A stretch of 64,000 nucleotides of DNA from Methanosarcina sp. 2.H.T.1A.6 (GCF_000979455.1 NZ_JJOY01000024.1:1-64000); one strand, 5' to 3'. Positions 53,400-63,095 are shown, counted from the stretch's first letter. Translations and numbers: made by a program. Notes: generated by a model from the letters alone, not told the origin.

Positions 53400-55547
53400 T
53401 TAGAGCTTACAAATCAGCTTTTCCCCGTTCAGGGGAATCGAAAAACCGAAGGTACTCCCTTTTCCGGCTTCACTTTCAAACCAGACACTGCCGCCGTGGA
53501 GCTGCACAATTTCTTTTATAAGGGCAAGACCAAGTCCGGTTCCCTGATATTTTTTAGATGAGGAAGAGTCTATCTGGCTAAAAGGCTTGAAAAGTTTGTC
53601 GTGGTCAGCTGCCGCAATACCTATTCCTTCATCAGATACGGCTATCTGTATAAAGTCGTTGCTTTGTGTTGCTTTAACTCTTATACACCCGTTTTCATTT
53701 GAAAATTTGACTGCATTCGTCATCAGGTTGCTGAGAACCTGCATGATTCTCTCCCTATCTGCAGAAATTCTGGGCAGGTTATTTTCAAGCTCAAATTCTA
53801 TATTTATTCCTTTGCTGGTGGCAAATGGAAATAGCATATCCCGAACTTCAGCAAGTGCTTCAGCCAGCCAGAAAGTGCTGTAATGCAGTTCAAAGCTCCC
53901 TGCTTCTACTTTTGAAAGGTCAAGGATCTCATTAATCAGGCTCAGAAGGTTTTTTCCGCTACTGGAGACATTTCCGACAGCCTTAATCTGTCTTGCATTA
54001 AGGTTCCCGTAAACCTTTTCATATAAAAGGTCGGAGAAGCCTATTATTGAATTAAGCGGGGTCCTCAGTTCGTGGCTCATGTTTGCAAGGAACTCGCTCT
54101 TGGTATGGTTTGCGACTTCTGCATCCTGTTTTGCACGGAAGAGTTCAAGTTCATATTTCTTCCGTTCCGTAATTTCCACCCCGGTTTCAAGAATTGCAAT
54201 GGTATCTCCGGTTTCGTTACACACGAGTTTTGACCTGAGAAGCCAGGTCTTTCCCTCAGAAGAGGTAAACTCCTGATCCGTCCAGCCGGGAGCCTGGGGA
54301 TACCGGGATTTCTGGATAATGTCCTTATCCGCAGCCTGCGGGCTATCAGAGGTCAATTCTTTAGTCTCAACCATTAGCAGATCCTTATTTTTGAGAGCAG
54401 CCTCGTTTGCCCAGCGAATATTAAAGTTGGGGTCCCTGAGCACCACTATTTCTTCAAGGGAATCGAGAATAAACTTTTTTTCATACTCCCTGGACTTAAG
54501 CTCCTGCTCAGCAAGTCTGATGCTGGAAAGCATTTCGTTGATACCTTTTGAAAGCCTGTGAATCTCATCTTCTCCTTCCATTTCCAGCCGCTTTGATGTG
54601 TCTTTTTCTCTTTTTACTTTGTCAAGAAAACTGTCAATAGCAATTAGCCTTGATACAAGGAGACGATCCAGGCTGAACCTGGTCGCAGTTCCCATAACTA
54701 TCCCGCTGAGCAGCAGTAAACCATAAATATAATTCAGGGTCTTTTTACCCTGTGCGTAGAGTTCACGGGGATAATCAGCTCTCATAATGGCTGCAGGCTC
54801 CCCGGTAATATCTCTCAGTATGAAATACCCGGCTACCCTCTCATCTCCAAGAATATTAACAGCATTTCCATTTCCTCTGACAGCCTCATCAAATGCATCC
54901 TGAAAGTCCGGGGGCATTTCCTCATTTAAAGTATAGAGAGATAAGGAAGACTGGGTACGCTCTTCAAGAGAGGCGATGTAAGAGTTGTCAATATATTTTC
55001 CAAAAATTAGAGTTCCCGCAGAAGGCCCTTCTTCAAGGCTTGCCAGAATGGGGCGGCCAACAATAAGCATCGGTCCCTCTTCAAGCAGTATGACTCCCTG
55101 TATATAATCCGTATTTCCCTGGGTCGTGAGAAGCCCACTGTCAATCCCCTCCAGAAGCTCTTTTGGAACCGAAACACTTGTCCTGTTTACCAGGTCTACA
55201 GACATTGGATAGACCAGATCTCCAGATTTGTTTACAAACAATATAATATTGAGGTCCAGGTCAAAAAGAGTGACTTCGGGCAGGTTCGACTGTATGTATT
55301 CGGGGTTTGAGGTATTAATGAATTCATATGTATCGTCCCAGTAAGCCCAATCCCTTGCGATTCTGTCGATATACAAAGCTTCCCAGGCAATTGTCTGTTC
55401 GATTTTCTCCGTATTCTTGATGGTATCCCGGGCTTCAAGATTAGAGAAACTCGATAAAAGGATGGTATGAGATGCAGCTATTAAAAGTACAGTTAACAAA
55501 GCAAACATTGTGAATGTAACTATAAACAATTTTTTACTAACATTCAT
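53400..55547 (-). CDS. CHASE4-HAMP-PAS sensor histidine kinase, paralogue 1
   Basis: A 715-residue membrane sensor kinase starting at MNVSKKLFIVTF. In order: first membrane helix, an extracellular CHASE4 domain (IARDWAYWDDTYEFINTS), second membrane helix (about 270-290), HAMP, a PAS domain (about 370-480), HisKA with NMSHELRTPLNSIIGF, and an ATPase domain with LMTNAVKFSNENG and GTGLGLALIKEI. ATG 55547 follows GGTGAT, and earlier in-frame starts lack such a site. The ligand of CHASE4 is not known. No response regulator is adjacent. It shares architecture and long identical stretches with the kinase at 57.2-59.5 kb. Confidence 0.92.
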   Translation of the reverse strand: MNVSKKLFIVTFTMFALLTVLLIAASHTILLSSFSNLEARDTIKNTEKIEQTIAWEALYIDRIARDWAYWDDTYEFINTSNPEYIQSNLPEVTLFDLDLNIILFVNKSGDLVYPMSVDLVNRTSVSVPKELLEGIDSGLLTTQGNTDYIQGVILLEEGPMLIVGRPILASLEEGPSAGTLIFGKYIDNSYIASLEERTQSSLSLYTLNEEMPPDFQDAFDEAVRGNGNAVNILGDERVAGYFILRDITGEPAAIMRADYPRELYAQGKKTLNYIYGLLLLSGIVMGTATRFSLDRLLVSRLIAIDSFLDKVKREKDTSKRLEMEGEDEIHRLSKGINEMLSSIRLAEQELKSREYEKKFILDSLEEIVVLRDPNFNIRWANEAALKNKDLLMVETKELTSDSPQAADKDIIQKSRYPQAPGWTDQEFTSSEGKTWLLRSKLVCNETGDTIAILETGVEITERKKYELELFRAKQDAEVANHTKSEFLANMSHELRTPLNSIIGFSDLLYEKVYGNLNARQIKAVGNVSSSGKNLLSLINEILDLSKVEAGSFELHYSTFWLAEALAEVRDMLFPFATSKGINIEFELENNLPRISADRERIMQVLSNLMTNAVKFSNENGCIRVKATQSNDFIQIAVSDEGIGIAAADHDKLFKPFSQIDSSSSKKYQGTGLGLALIKEIVQLHGGSVWFESEAGKGSTFGFSIPLNGEKLICKL

Positions 55548-56322
55548 ACACATCACCAACAGGCTGCAGGAAGTGAAACCACATACCTGCAACTGGGTAG
55601 CATAAAGCTTTGTCCATGACAAAAGTTAAAGTGCAGATATCTGATATAAATATCAACTAAAATTATATATAAATGTTGCTAAGTAGGCCGAAATTTCGGT
55701 ATAATTCAGGTAGATACTCAAGACCAGTACAGTTATTGGTATCATTTTTATGTTTCAAGAAGAAGAAGAAGTGTGTTTAGACCCTGGAGCTTATGGATAA
55801 ATACACACATTTAAACTAAATTATGAATTAAGTAAAACTCACCGCCCTGAAAGCATGATTATCTGAAAATCGACAAAAGTCAATATTAAACCATTATATT
55901 TTGAGTAAAAATTAGGATGCAGGGCAGAATCCTTAAACTCATATTTTTCCCGAGCATTTATCGAAACTGTAAACTGCATACCTATGCGTATAAAGTCAGA
56001 TAAAACAAAAGTAATAAACTGCTTTGAAGCTATCCACAATAATTTATTGAGTGCCCTCCTGCCCACAGCCACAGGTATCCTGTATATACCATTTTTGCGA
56101 CTTGCAGCTTAAACCATAAAAAATTTAGGTTAGCCGGGTAAATTTTTTATACCCAATTTCACATTCATAAATTATAAATCTGTTAATATTTTTAGATGCA
56201 AGTTAAACTCGTTATTTCATTTTTTAAGCCTGACGAAAAAAGCTTCCTGAGGCATAGGTGTAAATATGACTTAATAAAAATATGCCCAATATACTCAGTT
56301 TTACATGGTCGAGGTTTTTAGA
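55548..56322. other. Spacer of about 770 bases without a recognised gene
   Basis: AT-rich sequence with GAAGAAGAAGAAG near 55758-55771. A 77-codon minus-strand frame at 55839-56072 has no family features. TATA-like runs occur near 55655-55670 (for the kinase on the minus strand) and 56135-56215. Confidence 0.45.
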
Positions 56323-57027
56323 TTGAGATTTAAAAAGATACCCATGCATATGTATGAGAACTTTCATAAGATATTTAGTGGGGGTAACCAGAATACTTTT
56401 AATATCTGCAGGGAATGCGGAGGAGCTTGCGAGCACAACAAAATAGGAACTCTGCTGCCTGGAGAAAAAGAATATATGGCAAAAAAAATGGGTATCAGTG
56501 TTTCCGAATTCAAACTAAGGTATCTGGATATTTTGAAAATGAATGATGGGACTCTTGTTCATGTATTAAAGCTTGGGGAATTATGTCCTTTTTTGAACAA
56601 AGAGACAGAAGCATGCGAATGTCGTGATTTCAAACCTGTAATCTGTAAAATATATCCTGTTGTTTTTACGGTTGACGATGGAAAGGTAAATTTCACAATA
56701 GATAACTGGTGCCAGTTATCAAGAAAAAAAGTTTGCAGGAACTATTTCAAATCTGCAATCCCCCTTTTGTCCCGTTTTCCTATCCCGGTTGAATGGTTCA
56801 ACCATGTGGTAAGCTACGATGACCTTTATTTTGATTATGACCAGTTAAGAAAATGCAGAAAAGGAAAAGATCAGTACGCAGTTTTTACTCTGGAAGAACT
56901 TTTAAGCCTTCAGAGAGATAGTGTAGAAGCATATAAGGTAGAAGCACGTAAGGTAGAAATGTATAAGATAAAAACAGCAGTTTCAGGTATTGATTTCGGT
57001 CAGGAAATTGATGAGCCTACCTTTTAA
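56323..57027 (+). CDS. YkgJ-type cysteine cluster protein
   Basis: A 234-residue protein with the conserved cysteines of the YkgJ (UPF0153) family: CRECGGACEHN near the N-terminus, then LCPFLNKETEACECRDFKPVIC-type spacing and IYPVVF, and a later NWCQLSRKKVC. The cluster binds zinc or an Fe-S centre in this family; some members are annotated as Fe-S oxidoreductases without proof. TTG 56323 is preferred to ATG 56305 because GAGGT is placed correctly before the TTG. The end contains a small internal repeat (VEAYKVEARKVEMYKI). It lies between two paralogous kinases on the other strand. Confidence 0.75.
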   Translation: MRFKKIPMHMYENFHKIFSGGNQNTFNICRECGGACEHNKIGTLLPGEKEYMAKKMGISVSEFKLRYLDILKMNDGTLVHVLKLGELCPFLNKETEACECRDFKPVICKIYPVVFTVDDGKVNFTIDNWCQLSRKKVCRNYFKSAIPLLSRFPIPVEWFNHVVSYDDLYFDYDQLRKCRKGKDQYAVFTLEELLSLQRDSVEAYKVEARKVEMYKIKTAVSGIDFGQEIDEPTF

Positions 57028-57094
57028 ATAAGAGACTGAAATACTTATGGTTAAGGGCGAAATGGTATATTGAAACGATTTTCAGTCAATTTGG

Positions 57095-57225
57095 CTTCTA
57101 TTATATTTTATTCAATTTTACTCAGTTTTACTCAATTTTATTCAATTTTATTCAATTTTATTCAATTTTACTCAATTTTACTCAATTTTATTCAATTTTA
57201 TTCAATTTTATTCAATTTTATTATT
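57095..57225. repeat. 11-bp tandem repeat, about twelve copies
   Basis: TTCAATTTTAT and TTCAATTTTAC alternate through the whole spacer between the convergent YkgJ-type and kinase genes. It probably varies in copy number between strains, and it lies where both transcripts end. Confidence 0.92.
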
Positions 57226-57238
57226 TTTCGGGCTCCTC

Positions 57239-59452
57239 TTAAAAGTCCTGGTTTTCAGCCGTTTCTGCGCGGGTAAGGGGTTTTATTTCGCCGTTGTCCC
57301 CATTTATTTTGTCTCTGTTTATCGGAAGTGTGAAGGCAAAGGTACTTCCTTCCTCGGTCTTGCTGCTGAACCAGACATATCCCCCATGCAGGTTAACAAG
57401 CTGTTTAACCAGTGCAAGTCCGAGCCCTGTTCCCTGGAACTTTTTTGAGGAAAAAGTATCTACCTGACTGAAAGGTTTGAAAAGCTTGTTCTGATCCTCA
57501 ACTTTGATCCCTATTCCATTGTCCTTAACCGTTACTTCTACCAGGTCCCCTTTCTTTTTTGCCTCTATCTTCACAAGTCCATTTTCGTGCGAGAACTTTA
57601 TAGCATTATCCAGCAGGTTGTACAGGATCTGAACAAAGCGAGCTTCGTCAGCACGGATTGTGGCAAGGTTTTCATCCACCTGGATTTCAACCTCAATCAT
57701 TTTTTTGTCTGCAATAGGAGATAGCAGATTTTTTATTGAATTAAGTTTACTGGCAAGTTCAAACTCTTTATAATCGAGTTCAAGCTTTCCGGCTTCCACT
57801 TTAGAAAGATCAAGGATATCGTTAATAAGATTCAAAAGATGTTTTCCGCTCCTTGAAATATTCCCTACGGCCTTGATCTGTTTTACATTAAGTTCCCCGT
57901 AAACCTTTTCGTACAGAAGGTCGGAGAATCCTATGATTGAGTTAAGCGGGGTCCTCAGTTCATGACTCATGTTTGCCAGAAATTCGCTCTTCGTACGGTT
58001 TGCGACCTCTGCGATCTGTTTATCCCGGAGGAGCTGCTCGGCTTTCTTGCTTTCCGTAACGTCTCTGCGGGTTTCCATAACCCCTATAATATTTCCATTT
58101 TCATCCTCAACGGGAATTGCCTGGAAAAACCAGATCCTTCCGTCTTTTGAAGTAAACTCTCCTGACTTTTTCTCACCTGTCACGAAGACCTGTTCAAGTT
58201 GAGGATACTCAACTAACTGGCCGCTTATGTCCGGAGCAGCTTTTAGAAAACTTCCGACTGCCTTTTCCAGGTCCATTTGCATATATTTGAGGGCAGCCTT
58301 GTTTGCCCAGATGATTTTCATTTCAGGGTTCACAAAAACGACAAGTTCGTTGAGTGAATCAAGCAGGACTTTCTTTTCACGTTCCTGGGCCTTTACCCCC
58401 TGCTCCGCCAGACCGATTTCGTTTAACATCCCGTTTATTTCCCTTGACAGGCGGTAGAGTTCATCGTTGTCTTTGAGAGACAAACGTTTGGATAGGTCTT
58501 TTTCCGACCGGACTTTTGTAACGAAATCATCGATTTCTACCAACCTTGAGATAAACAGCCTGTCAAGAGCAAACTTGACCCAGATGCCGGTTAAGAGTCC
58601 GGTGAATAGCAAAAATAAATACATATAGTTGAGGGTTCTCTCACCATGCAAATAGAGTTCTCTTGGAAAATCGGCTCTGATGATAAGGGCAGGCTGGCCT
58701 GAGATGTCCCTCAACTCAAAATAACCTGCTACCCTCTCTTCACTGAGAGGTTCCACAAGGATCGTGTCAGGAGTTTCCGAAAACTTTTGAAATTCCTCCT
58801 GAAAATCGGAAGGCATTTCCTGATCGGTCCTGTACATAGACAGGGAAGAACGGGTAGTGTCTTTGAATGATTCAAGGAGGTAATTGTCAAAAAACCTCCC
58901 GAAAATGAGAGTACCCTTCGAAGGCCCTTCGTATTTTGTCGTAAGAATAGGATGGCACGCAATAAACATGGGACCTTCATCTAGCAAAACAATACCGCTT
59001 ATGGTATCGTTTTCTCCTGTTGTCAGAAGAGTTCCGTTTTCGATCATTTTCAGAAGCCCTGCTGGAACCGGTCTTTCTTCCATAGAATCAATATCCACCG
59101 ATTTTGTATAGACCACGCTCCCGGACTCATTGATAAAAAGCATTACATTAACTCTAATCCCCGCTAGTGTCTCATTCTGAAGGTCCACATCGATGTACTG
59201 CTGGTTCCCGTCTTCGATAAACTGATAGGTATCATCCCAGCAAGCCCAGTCCTGGACGATGTAATCAATATACCCCTGTCGGGTGGAGACTGCATTTTGC
59301 ACACGCTCTACATTCTCCAAGGTATCAGCCTGCTCAAGCTCTAAAAAGTTTGACAGCTGCATATTATGGGTGAACGTAAACGCAGCCGTAAGGACAGCAA
59401 AAATCAAGAGGGTTATTATGAGAACCTTTTTACTGATATCTATTGTTGACAC
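57239..59452 (-). CDS. CHASE4-HAMP-PAS sensor histidine kinase, paralogue 2
   Basis: A 737-residue membrane kinase with the same order as paralogue 1: membrane helix, CHASE4 (VQDWACWDDTYQFIEDG), membrane helix, HAMP, PAS, HisKA (NMSHELRTPLNSIIGF) and ATPase (LLDNAIKFSHENG, GTGLGLALVKQLVNLHGG). A duplication of one ancestor is likely; the kinase parts are the most alike. The start is unclear. GTG 59452 lies inside the ribosome site AGAGGTG. The codon aligned with the paralogue's ATG is ATA 59443, correctly spaced from that site. No response regulator gene is adjacent. Confidence 0.92.
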   Translation of the reverse strand: MSTIDISKKVLIITLLIFAVLTAAFTFTHNMQLSNFLELEQADTLENVERVQNAVSTRQGYIDYIVQDWACWDDTYQFIEDGNQQYIDVDLQNETLAGIRVNVMLFINESGSVVYTKSVDIDSMEERPVPAGLLKMIENGTLLTTGENDTISGIVLLDEGPMFIACHPILTTKYEGPSKGTLIFGRFFDNYLLESFKDTTRSSLSMYRTDQEMPSDFQEEFQKFSETPDTILVEPLSEERVAGYFELRDISGQPALIIRADFPRELYLHGERTLNYMYLFLLFTGLLTGIWVKFALDRLFISRLVEIDDFVTKVRSEKDLSKRLSLKDNDELYRLSREINGMLNEIGLAEQGVKAQEREKKVLLDSLNELVVFVNPEMKIIWANKAALKYMQMDLEKAVGSFLKAAPDISGQLVEYPQLEQVFVTGEKKSGEFTSKDGRIWFFQAIPVEDENGNIIGVMETRRDVTESKKAEQLLRDKQIAEVANRTKSEFLANMSHELRTPLNSIIGFSDLLYEKVYGELNVKQIKAVGNISRSGKHLLNLINDILDLSKVEAGKLELDYKEFELASKLNSIKNLLSPIADKKMIEVEIQVDENLATIRADEARFVQILYNLLDNAIKFSHENGLVKIEAKKKGDLVEVTVKDNGIGIKVEDQNKLFKPFSQVDTFSSKKFQGTGLGLALVKQLVNLHGGYVWFSSKTEEGSTFAFTLPINRDKINGDNGEIKPLTRAETAENQDF

Positions 59453-59718
59453 CTCTAGAGACTTGAGATTAAAAAGTAGCTTAAAATTAAAGATATTATA
59501 AATATTAAAAAGAGAAGAAAGTATATAAAATTGAGCAAAGTTATTAAATAATTTTAATAAGAAATATATTACTGATATTTATATTTATAAGTATAATGCC
59601 ACGGAAAAATTAGAAAGAACTTCATTGGTCATCGGTTAAGACACAAAATGCCAGGAATGTGTTATATTCATGAAATTTATGAAAGCCTAAATATGGAAAA
59701 TCGATCTGCATTATTGTT

Positions 59719-60180
59719 TTGAGTATCCATTTCGGGCAACCAAACTCCTTAATCGAATATAAATGGAATTTCAGTTTCCCGAAAAAGACAAAACTGTACG
59801 GGAACTGGGGAAGAAGTGAAGGGAAAAATGTGCCCGCGGGTTCTTTCATAGTCTACGGGGACTACAACATAGAAACAACATTATCTTATGAATGCAAAAA
59901 TTACTGCGATGAATACAAAAATTACTGCGACGAATGCAAAAATTACTGCGACAAAAAGACAAGCCCATTAATAATACACTACCAGTCCGCTGAGCCCATA
60001 ATTCCGGACACGATAAATAACGGAATAACCTTCCGCTGCACGACGATAGCTCCATGGGGTGAAGGGATAACACAGGGAATATCTTACACCCAGACGCTTG
60101 AAAACGGAAATGTCCAGGCAAATATCCGAAATGTGCACACTTACCCCGCTTTCGTGCCATCTGTCGTGCATGATATGTAA
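59719..60180 (+). CDS. Hypothetical protein with ECKNYCD triplet repeat
   Basis: A 153-codon frame of uncertain reality. It contains three 21-base units at about 59890-59952 encoding ECKNYCD, EYKNYCD and ECKNYCD, keeping the frame. They are followed by IIHYQSAEPIIPDTINNGIT and IAPWGEGITQGISYTQTLEN, which look like normal soluble protein. No signal peptide, family signature or ribosome site was found. It could be a worn fragment of a longer gene. The minus-strand frames over it are shadows. Confidence 0.35.
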   Translation: MSIHFGQPNSLIEYKWNFSFPKKTKLYGNWGRSEGKNVPAGSFIVYGDYNIETTLSYECKNYCDEYKNYCDECKNYCDKKTSPLIIHYQSAEPIIPDTINNGITFRCTTIAPWGEGITQGISYTQTLENGNVQANIRNVHTYPAFVPSVVHDM

Positions 60181-60211
60181 CAACAGTTTCCAGAAGGCCG
60201 TGGTTTTCGAA

Positions 60212-60325
60212 AAGAAAGTGAAGTAAAAAAAAGGAAAAGTGAAGTAAAAAGGAAAAGTGAAGTAAAAAAGGAAAAGTGAAGTAAAAAAGGAAAAGTGAAG
60301 TAAAAAAGGAAAAGTGAAGTAGGAT
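60212..60325. repeat. 19-bp tandem repeat, about five copies
   Basis: GTGAAGTAAAAAAGGAAAA recurs with small length changes in the spacer between the hypothetical frame and the BASS transporter gene. Confidence 0.9.
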
Positions 60326-60430
60326 AAGATTCCAGGAAATTATTTTGTGGACCCTGGAATCTTTTCTTTGATTTCCAACCTTTGTTCGTTTCTACTTTTG
60401 CAAAACCCATTTAGGTTTTACCCCAATTTC

Positions 60431-61387
60431 TTAATGTATATGCCCGCTAATTCTGGGCATCTCACTTTTATCGGCATCAGGCACACTGGTTTTTGACCAG
60501 TGTCCTGCAAGGAAAGCTCCGGACAGGTTGTGCCAGATGCTGAATATTGCACCCGGAAGCGCTGCCGCAGCAGTGAAATGTTTTATCGCAAGAGCAACAC
60601 TTAGGCCCGAGTTCTGCATTCCGACCTCAATTGCCAGGGTCCTTGCTTCTTTTTCGCTGAGCTTGAAAGCCTTTGCGACCCCGTAGCCGCCTGCAAGGCC
60701 CAGCCCATTATGCAGGACCACTGCAACAAGGACCAGAAGGCCGCTTTGTTCAAGGTTTTCGCTGTTTGTCCCTATGATTATGGCAATGATAACAACGATT
60801 GCGAGAGCTGAAACTGCCGGAAAGACATCCCTGACTGCTGTTATCCTTTTTTCAAAGAAATAATTGATTGAAAGTCCGAGCACTACAGGCACAATAACAA
60901 TATTTACAACGCTTACAAGCATGCCCATGACATCCACATCCACAGACTGCCCGATAAAGAGCCAGGTAAGGAAGGGAGTTGCGAGAAAGGCAACCATTGT
61001 AGAGACAGATGTGAGTACTATAGAGAGTGCAACATCCCCTTTTGCAAGGTAGCAGATCACATTTGAAGCCGTACCGCCGGGACAGCAGCCAAGCAGGATT
61101 ACACCCGCCATAAGATCGGCAGGAAGCTTTAAAGCCAGGCAGACTATCCACGCTGCCAGAGGCATAAGGGTGTACTGCATCAGGGTACCCAGCAAGACCA
61201 CATAAGGCCTTTTCAGGACTGCAAGGAAACTGTCCACTGACAGTGTGACTCCCATTCCGAGCATGATAAGGCTCAAAAGGGGTACAATGAAGCCTTTATA
61301 GGGGACAAAATATTCCGGGTATACATAGGCTACTGCGGATAAAAGAACCGCCCAGATAGGAAATAAGGATGTGAACTTTTTAAACAT
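60431..61387 (-). CDS. Bile acid:sodium symporter (BASS) family transporter
   Basis: A 318-residue protein with nine to ten membrane helices. LLGCCPGGTASNVICYLAKG is the family hallmark at the broken helix that binds sodium. GMQNSGLSVALAIKHF is the second one, and MLGMGVTLSVDSFLAVL is the first conserved region. BASS members in prokaryotes import small organic acids such as pyruvate or pantoate with Na+; the substrate here is not known. It forms a single-gene unit and is divergent from the methyltransferase gene. Confidence 0.9.
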   Translation of the reverse strand: MFKKFTSLFPIWAVLLSAVAYVYPEYFVPYKGFIVPLLSLIMLGMGVTLSVDSFLAVLKRPYVVLLGTLMQYTLMPLAAWIVCLALKLPADLMAGVILLGCCPGGTASNVICYLAKGDVALSIVLTSVSTMVAFLATPFLTWLFIGQSVDVDVMGMLVSVVNIVIVPVVLGLSINYFFEKRITAVRDVFPAVSALAIVVIIAIIIGTNSENLEQSGLLVLVAVVLHNGLGLAGGYGVAKAFKLSEKEARTLAIEVGMQNSGLSVALAIKHFTAAAALPGAIFSIWHNLSGAFLAGHWSKTSVPDADKSEMPRISGHIH

Positions 61388-61638
61388 TTTTTAGTACACC
61401 AGCTCTTCAAATTGACACTTTAGTCATTAAATAAACTGAGATTGTCATTTAAATATATGTCTATTTATTCCCAATAAATAATAAAGCTGTAATTAATTTT
61501 GAAATAGTAACAACGATACACAATGTATATTTTTGGCAGACCTGAAAATAGAAGCTTCACTCATTTCAACTGCCACCAGTTAACTTTCATCCTGTTAAAA
61601 GCTCAGGGTACCAAGAATTTCTCGAATGCCCACTTGCT

Positions 61639-61650
61639 ACTTATATATAC
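61639..61650 (+). promoter_or_regulatory. TATA box for a leaderless methyltransferase transcript
   Basis: ACTTATATATAC lies about 29 bases before ATG 61674. There is no ribosome site in between, which fits a leaderless mRNA. Confidence 0.5.
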
Positions 61651-61673
61651 AGGCTCTGCCGATACAATCCCCC

Positions 61674-62375
61674 ATGAGACTGGATTCATACCTTGTAGAT
61701 ATGGGACATTTCAAATCAAGGGGACGAGCCAAGACTGCCATTCATGAAGGAAACGTTAAAGTTAACGGCACTGTGGTAACAAAAGTTTCCAGGGATGTCT
61801 CAATTGATGATGTAATAGAAGTTGCCGAAGGCCTGGACCAGCCACAGGGCTACTTCAAACTCCGGTTTATTCAGGAAGAAAGCGGAGTCCTTAAACCCGA
61901 GGACAGAGTTCTTGACCTGGGATCGAGTGCAGGCGGTTTTCTCCTTTTTGCGTCAGAGATTGTAGACCATATAAAAGGCATAGAGTTCAGCCGGGATTTC
62001 AGAAGCGAGCTTGGAAAAATTGCATATGAGCGGGAAAACGTTGAGGTAATATTCGGGGATGTTTTCACCATACCTCTTAAAGAGCTCTCTGAGGAGCCTG
62101 TGGATGTTATTCTCTCAGACATGACTCTTGAGCCTGAAAACTCAATCAAAGCTCTTGCCAGAGTGCTCCCTCTCCTGAAAGAAGGGGGAAGGCTGCTCCA
62201 GGTAATAAAAACCGGAAAGAAGAAAAATCCGAGGCCAGTCCTGAGCAAGATTGAGAACCTAGGGCTTGAAATCCAGCAGGTCATCAATTCCGAAAAGCAG
62301 GAGGTTTACGTGGTTGCAAGAAAACTTCTGCCTGAAGAAAAAGAGTCCAGAGGAATTCAAACGGATGAAAGCTGA
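61674..62375 (+). CDS. TlyA-like S4-domain RNA methyltransferase
   Basis: A 233-residue protein. The N-terminal S4 RNA-binding domain (MRLDSYLVDMGHFKSRGRAK to about residue 60) precedes a Rossmann methyltransferase with the SAM loop VLDLGSSAGGFLLFA and VDVILSDMTLEP. The order is that of TlyA and the FtsJ-like group, which methylate rRNA, but the target is not clear. ATG 61674 is chosen because S4 proteins begin with the RLD motif and a TATA box is spaced for a leaderless transcript. The frame from 61626 adds an unconserved piece. It overlaps the next gene by 11 bases. Confidence 0.85.
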   Translation: MRLDSYLVDMGHFKSRGRAKTAIHEGNVKVNGTVVTKVSRDVSIDDVIEVAEGLDQPQGYFKLRFIQEESGVLKPEDRVLDLGSSAGGFLLFASEIVDHIKGIEFSRDFRSELGKIAYERENVEVIFGDVFTIPLKELSEEPVDVILSDMTLEPENSIKALARVLPLLKEGGRLLQVIKTGKKKNPRPVLSKIENLGLEIQQVINSEKQEVYVVARKLLPEEKESRGIQTDES

Positions 62376-63018
62376 TGAAAAAGCAGGCTTCTCTCCGAAT
62401 AAGCACAACTGTACGGACAAGTACGCTAACGAGACCGGACTAAGGGTCTATGGGCATGGAAAACCTGTTCGCCTCTTTGCTGCAGGGCTGCATGGAGATG
62501 AATGGAGGGACACAACGGAAATCCTGATGAAAATAGAGCCTCCTGAAAAAGGCACCCTTGCGTTGATCCCTCTTGTCAAAAGGGGAGAATATACTTCAAC
62601 TCTGGACCCGGCTTACTATCAGGTAATGGGGCTAAGTATACTCGAAGCCATTGAAGACCTGAACCCTGAAATTTACATTGAGCTCCATTCCTATTCCAGA
62701 GAAAACCTTGAAAAACTTGCAGGCAGGGACAGGCTGGAAAGGACCGGAGTACCTGCCTACAGCGTCCTGAAAGCTGGGGTATTATTGGGTTCGGTTTCTC
62801 CCTGGATTCGAAGAAAGTATTTTCCAAAAGAAGCCCTATGCCTCTCTTTTGAGGTCCAGAAAGGAAACCCCGGGTCAAGGGAGTTTGTTGCCAGCATGCT
62901 TGAAGTCCTCAAAGAAACTGAGTCAAGGGATGAGTTCGTTGAATACCTGAGAAAAGAATTTCCTGAACAGGCAAGAAAAGCTATCGAAGATTACCGGCGC
63001 TTTTATGGGGAAATCTGA
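62365..63018 (+). CDS. DUF2119 family protein
   Basis: A 217-residue protein of the methanogen DUF2119 family, with LFAAGLHGDEWRDTTEILMK and EIYIELHSYSRENLEKL. The HGDE stretch and a later His in ELHSYS recall the zinc-binding motif of succinylglutamate desuccinylase/aspartoacylase-type peptidases, so a metal-dependent hydrolase is possible. The start at ATG 62365 lies inside the end of the methyltransferase gene with GAGGAA upstream, so the two genes are coupled. An earlier ATG at 62266 in the same frame would add a shadow of the methyltransferase. Confidence 0.78.
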   Translation: MKADEKAGFSPNKHNCTDKYANETGLRVYGHGKPVRLFAAGLHGDEWRDTTEILMKIEPPEKGTLALIPLVKRGEYTSTLDPAYYQVMGLSILEAIEDLNPEIYIELHSYSRENLEKLAGRDRLERTGVPAYSVLKAGVLLGSVSPWIRRKYFPKEALCLSFEVQKGNPGSREFVASMLEVLKETESRDEFVEYLRKEFPEQARKAIEDYRRFYGEI

Positions 63019-63095
63019 GAGCTTGCCTGCTGAGATATAGATAAAAAAGGAGACTTCCCTCCTGAAAAGGGAGTCTTAAAGCATGGGAAGTGCAT

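Noticed and set aside
55839-56072. 77-codon minus-strand frame
   Set aside because: No ribosome site, no domain pattern and AT-rich chance composition.
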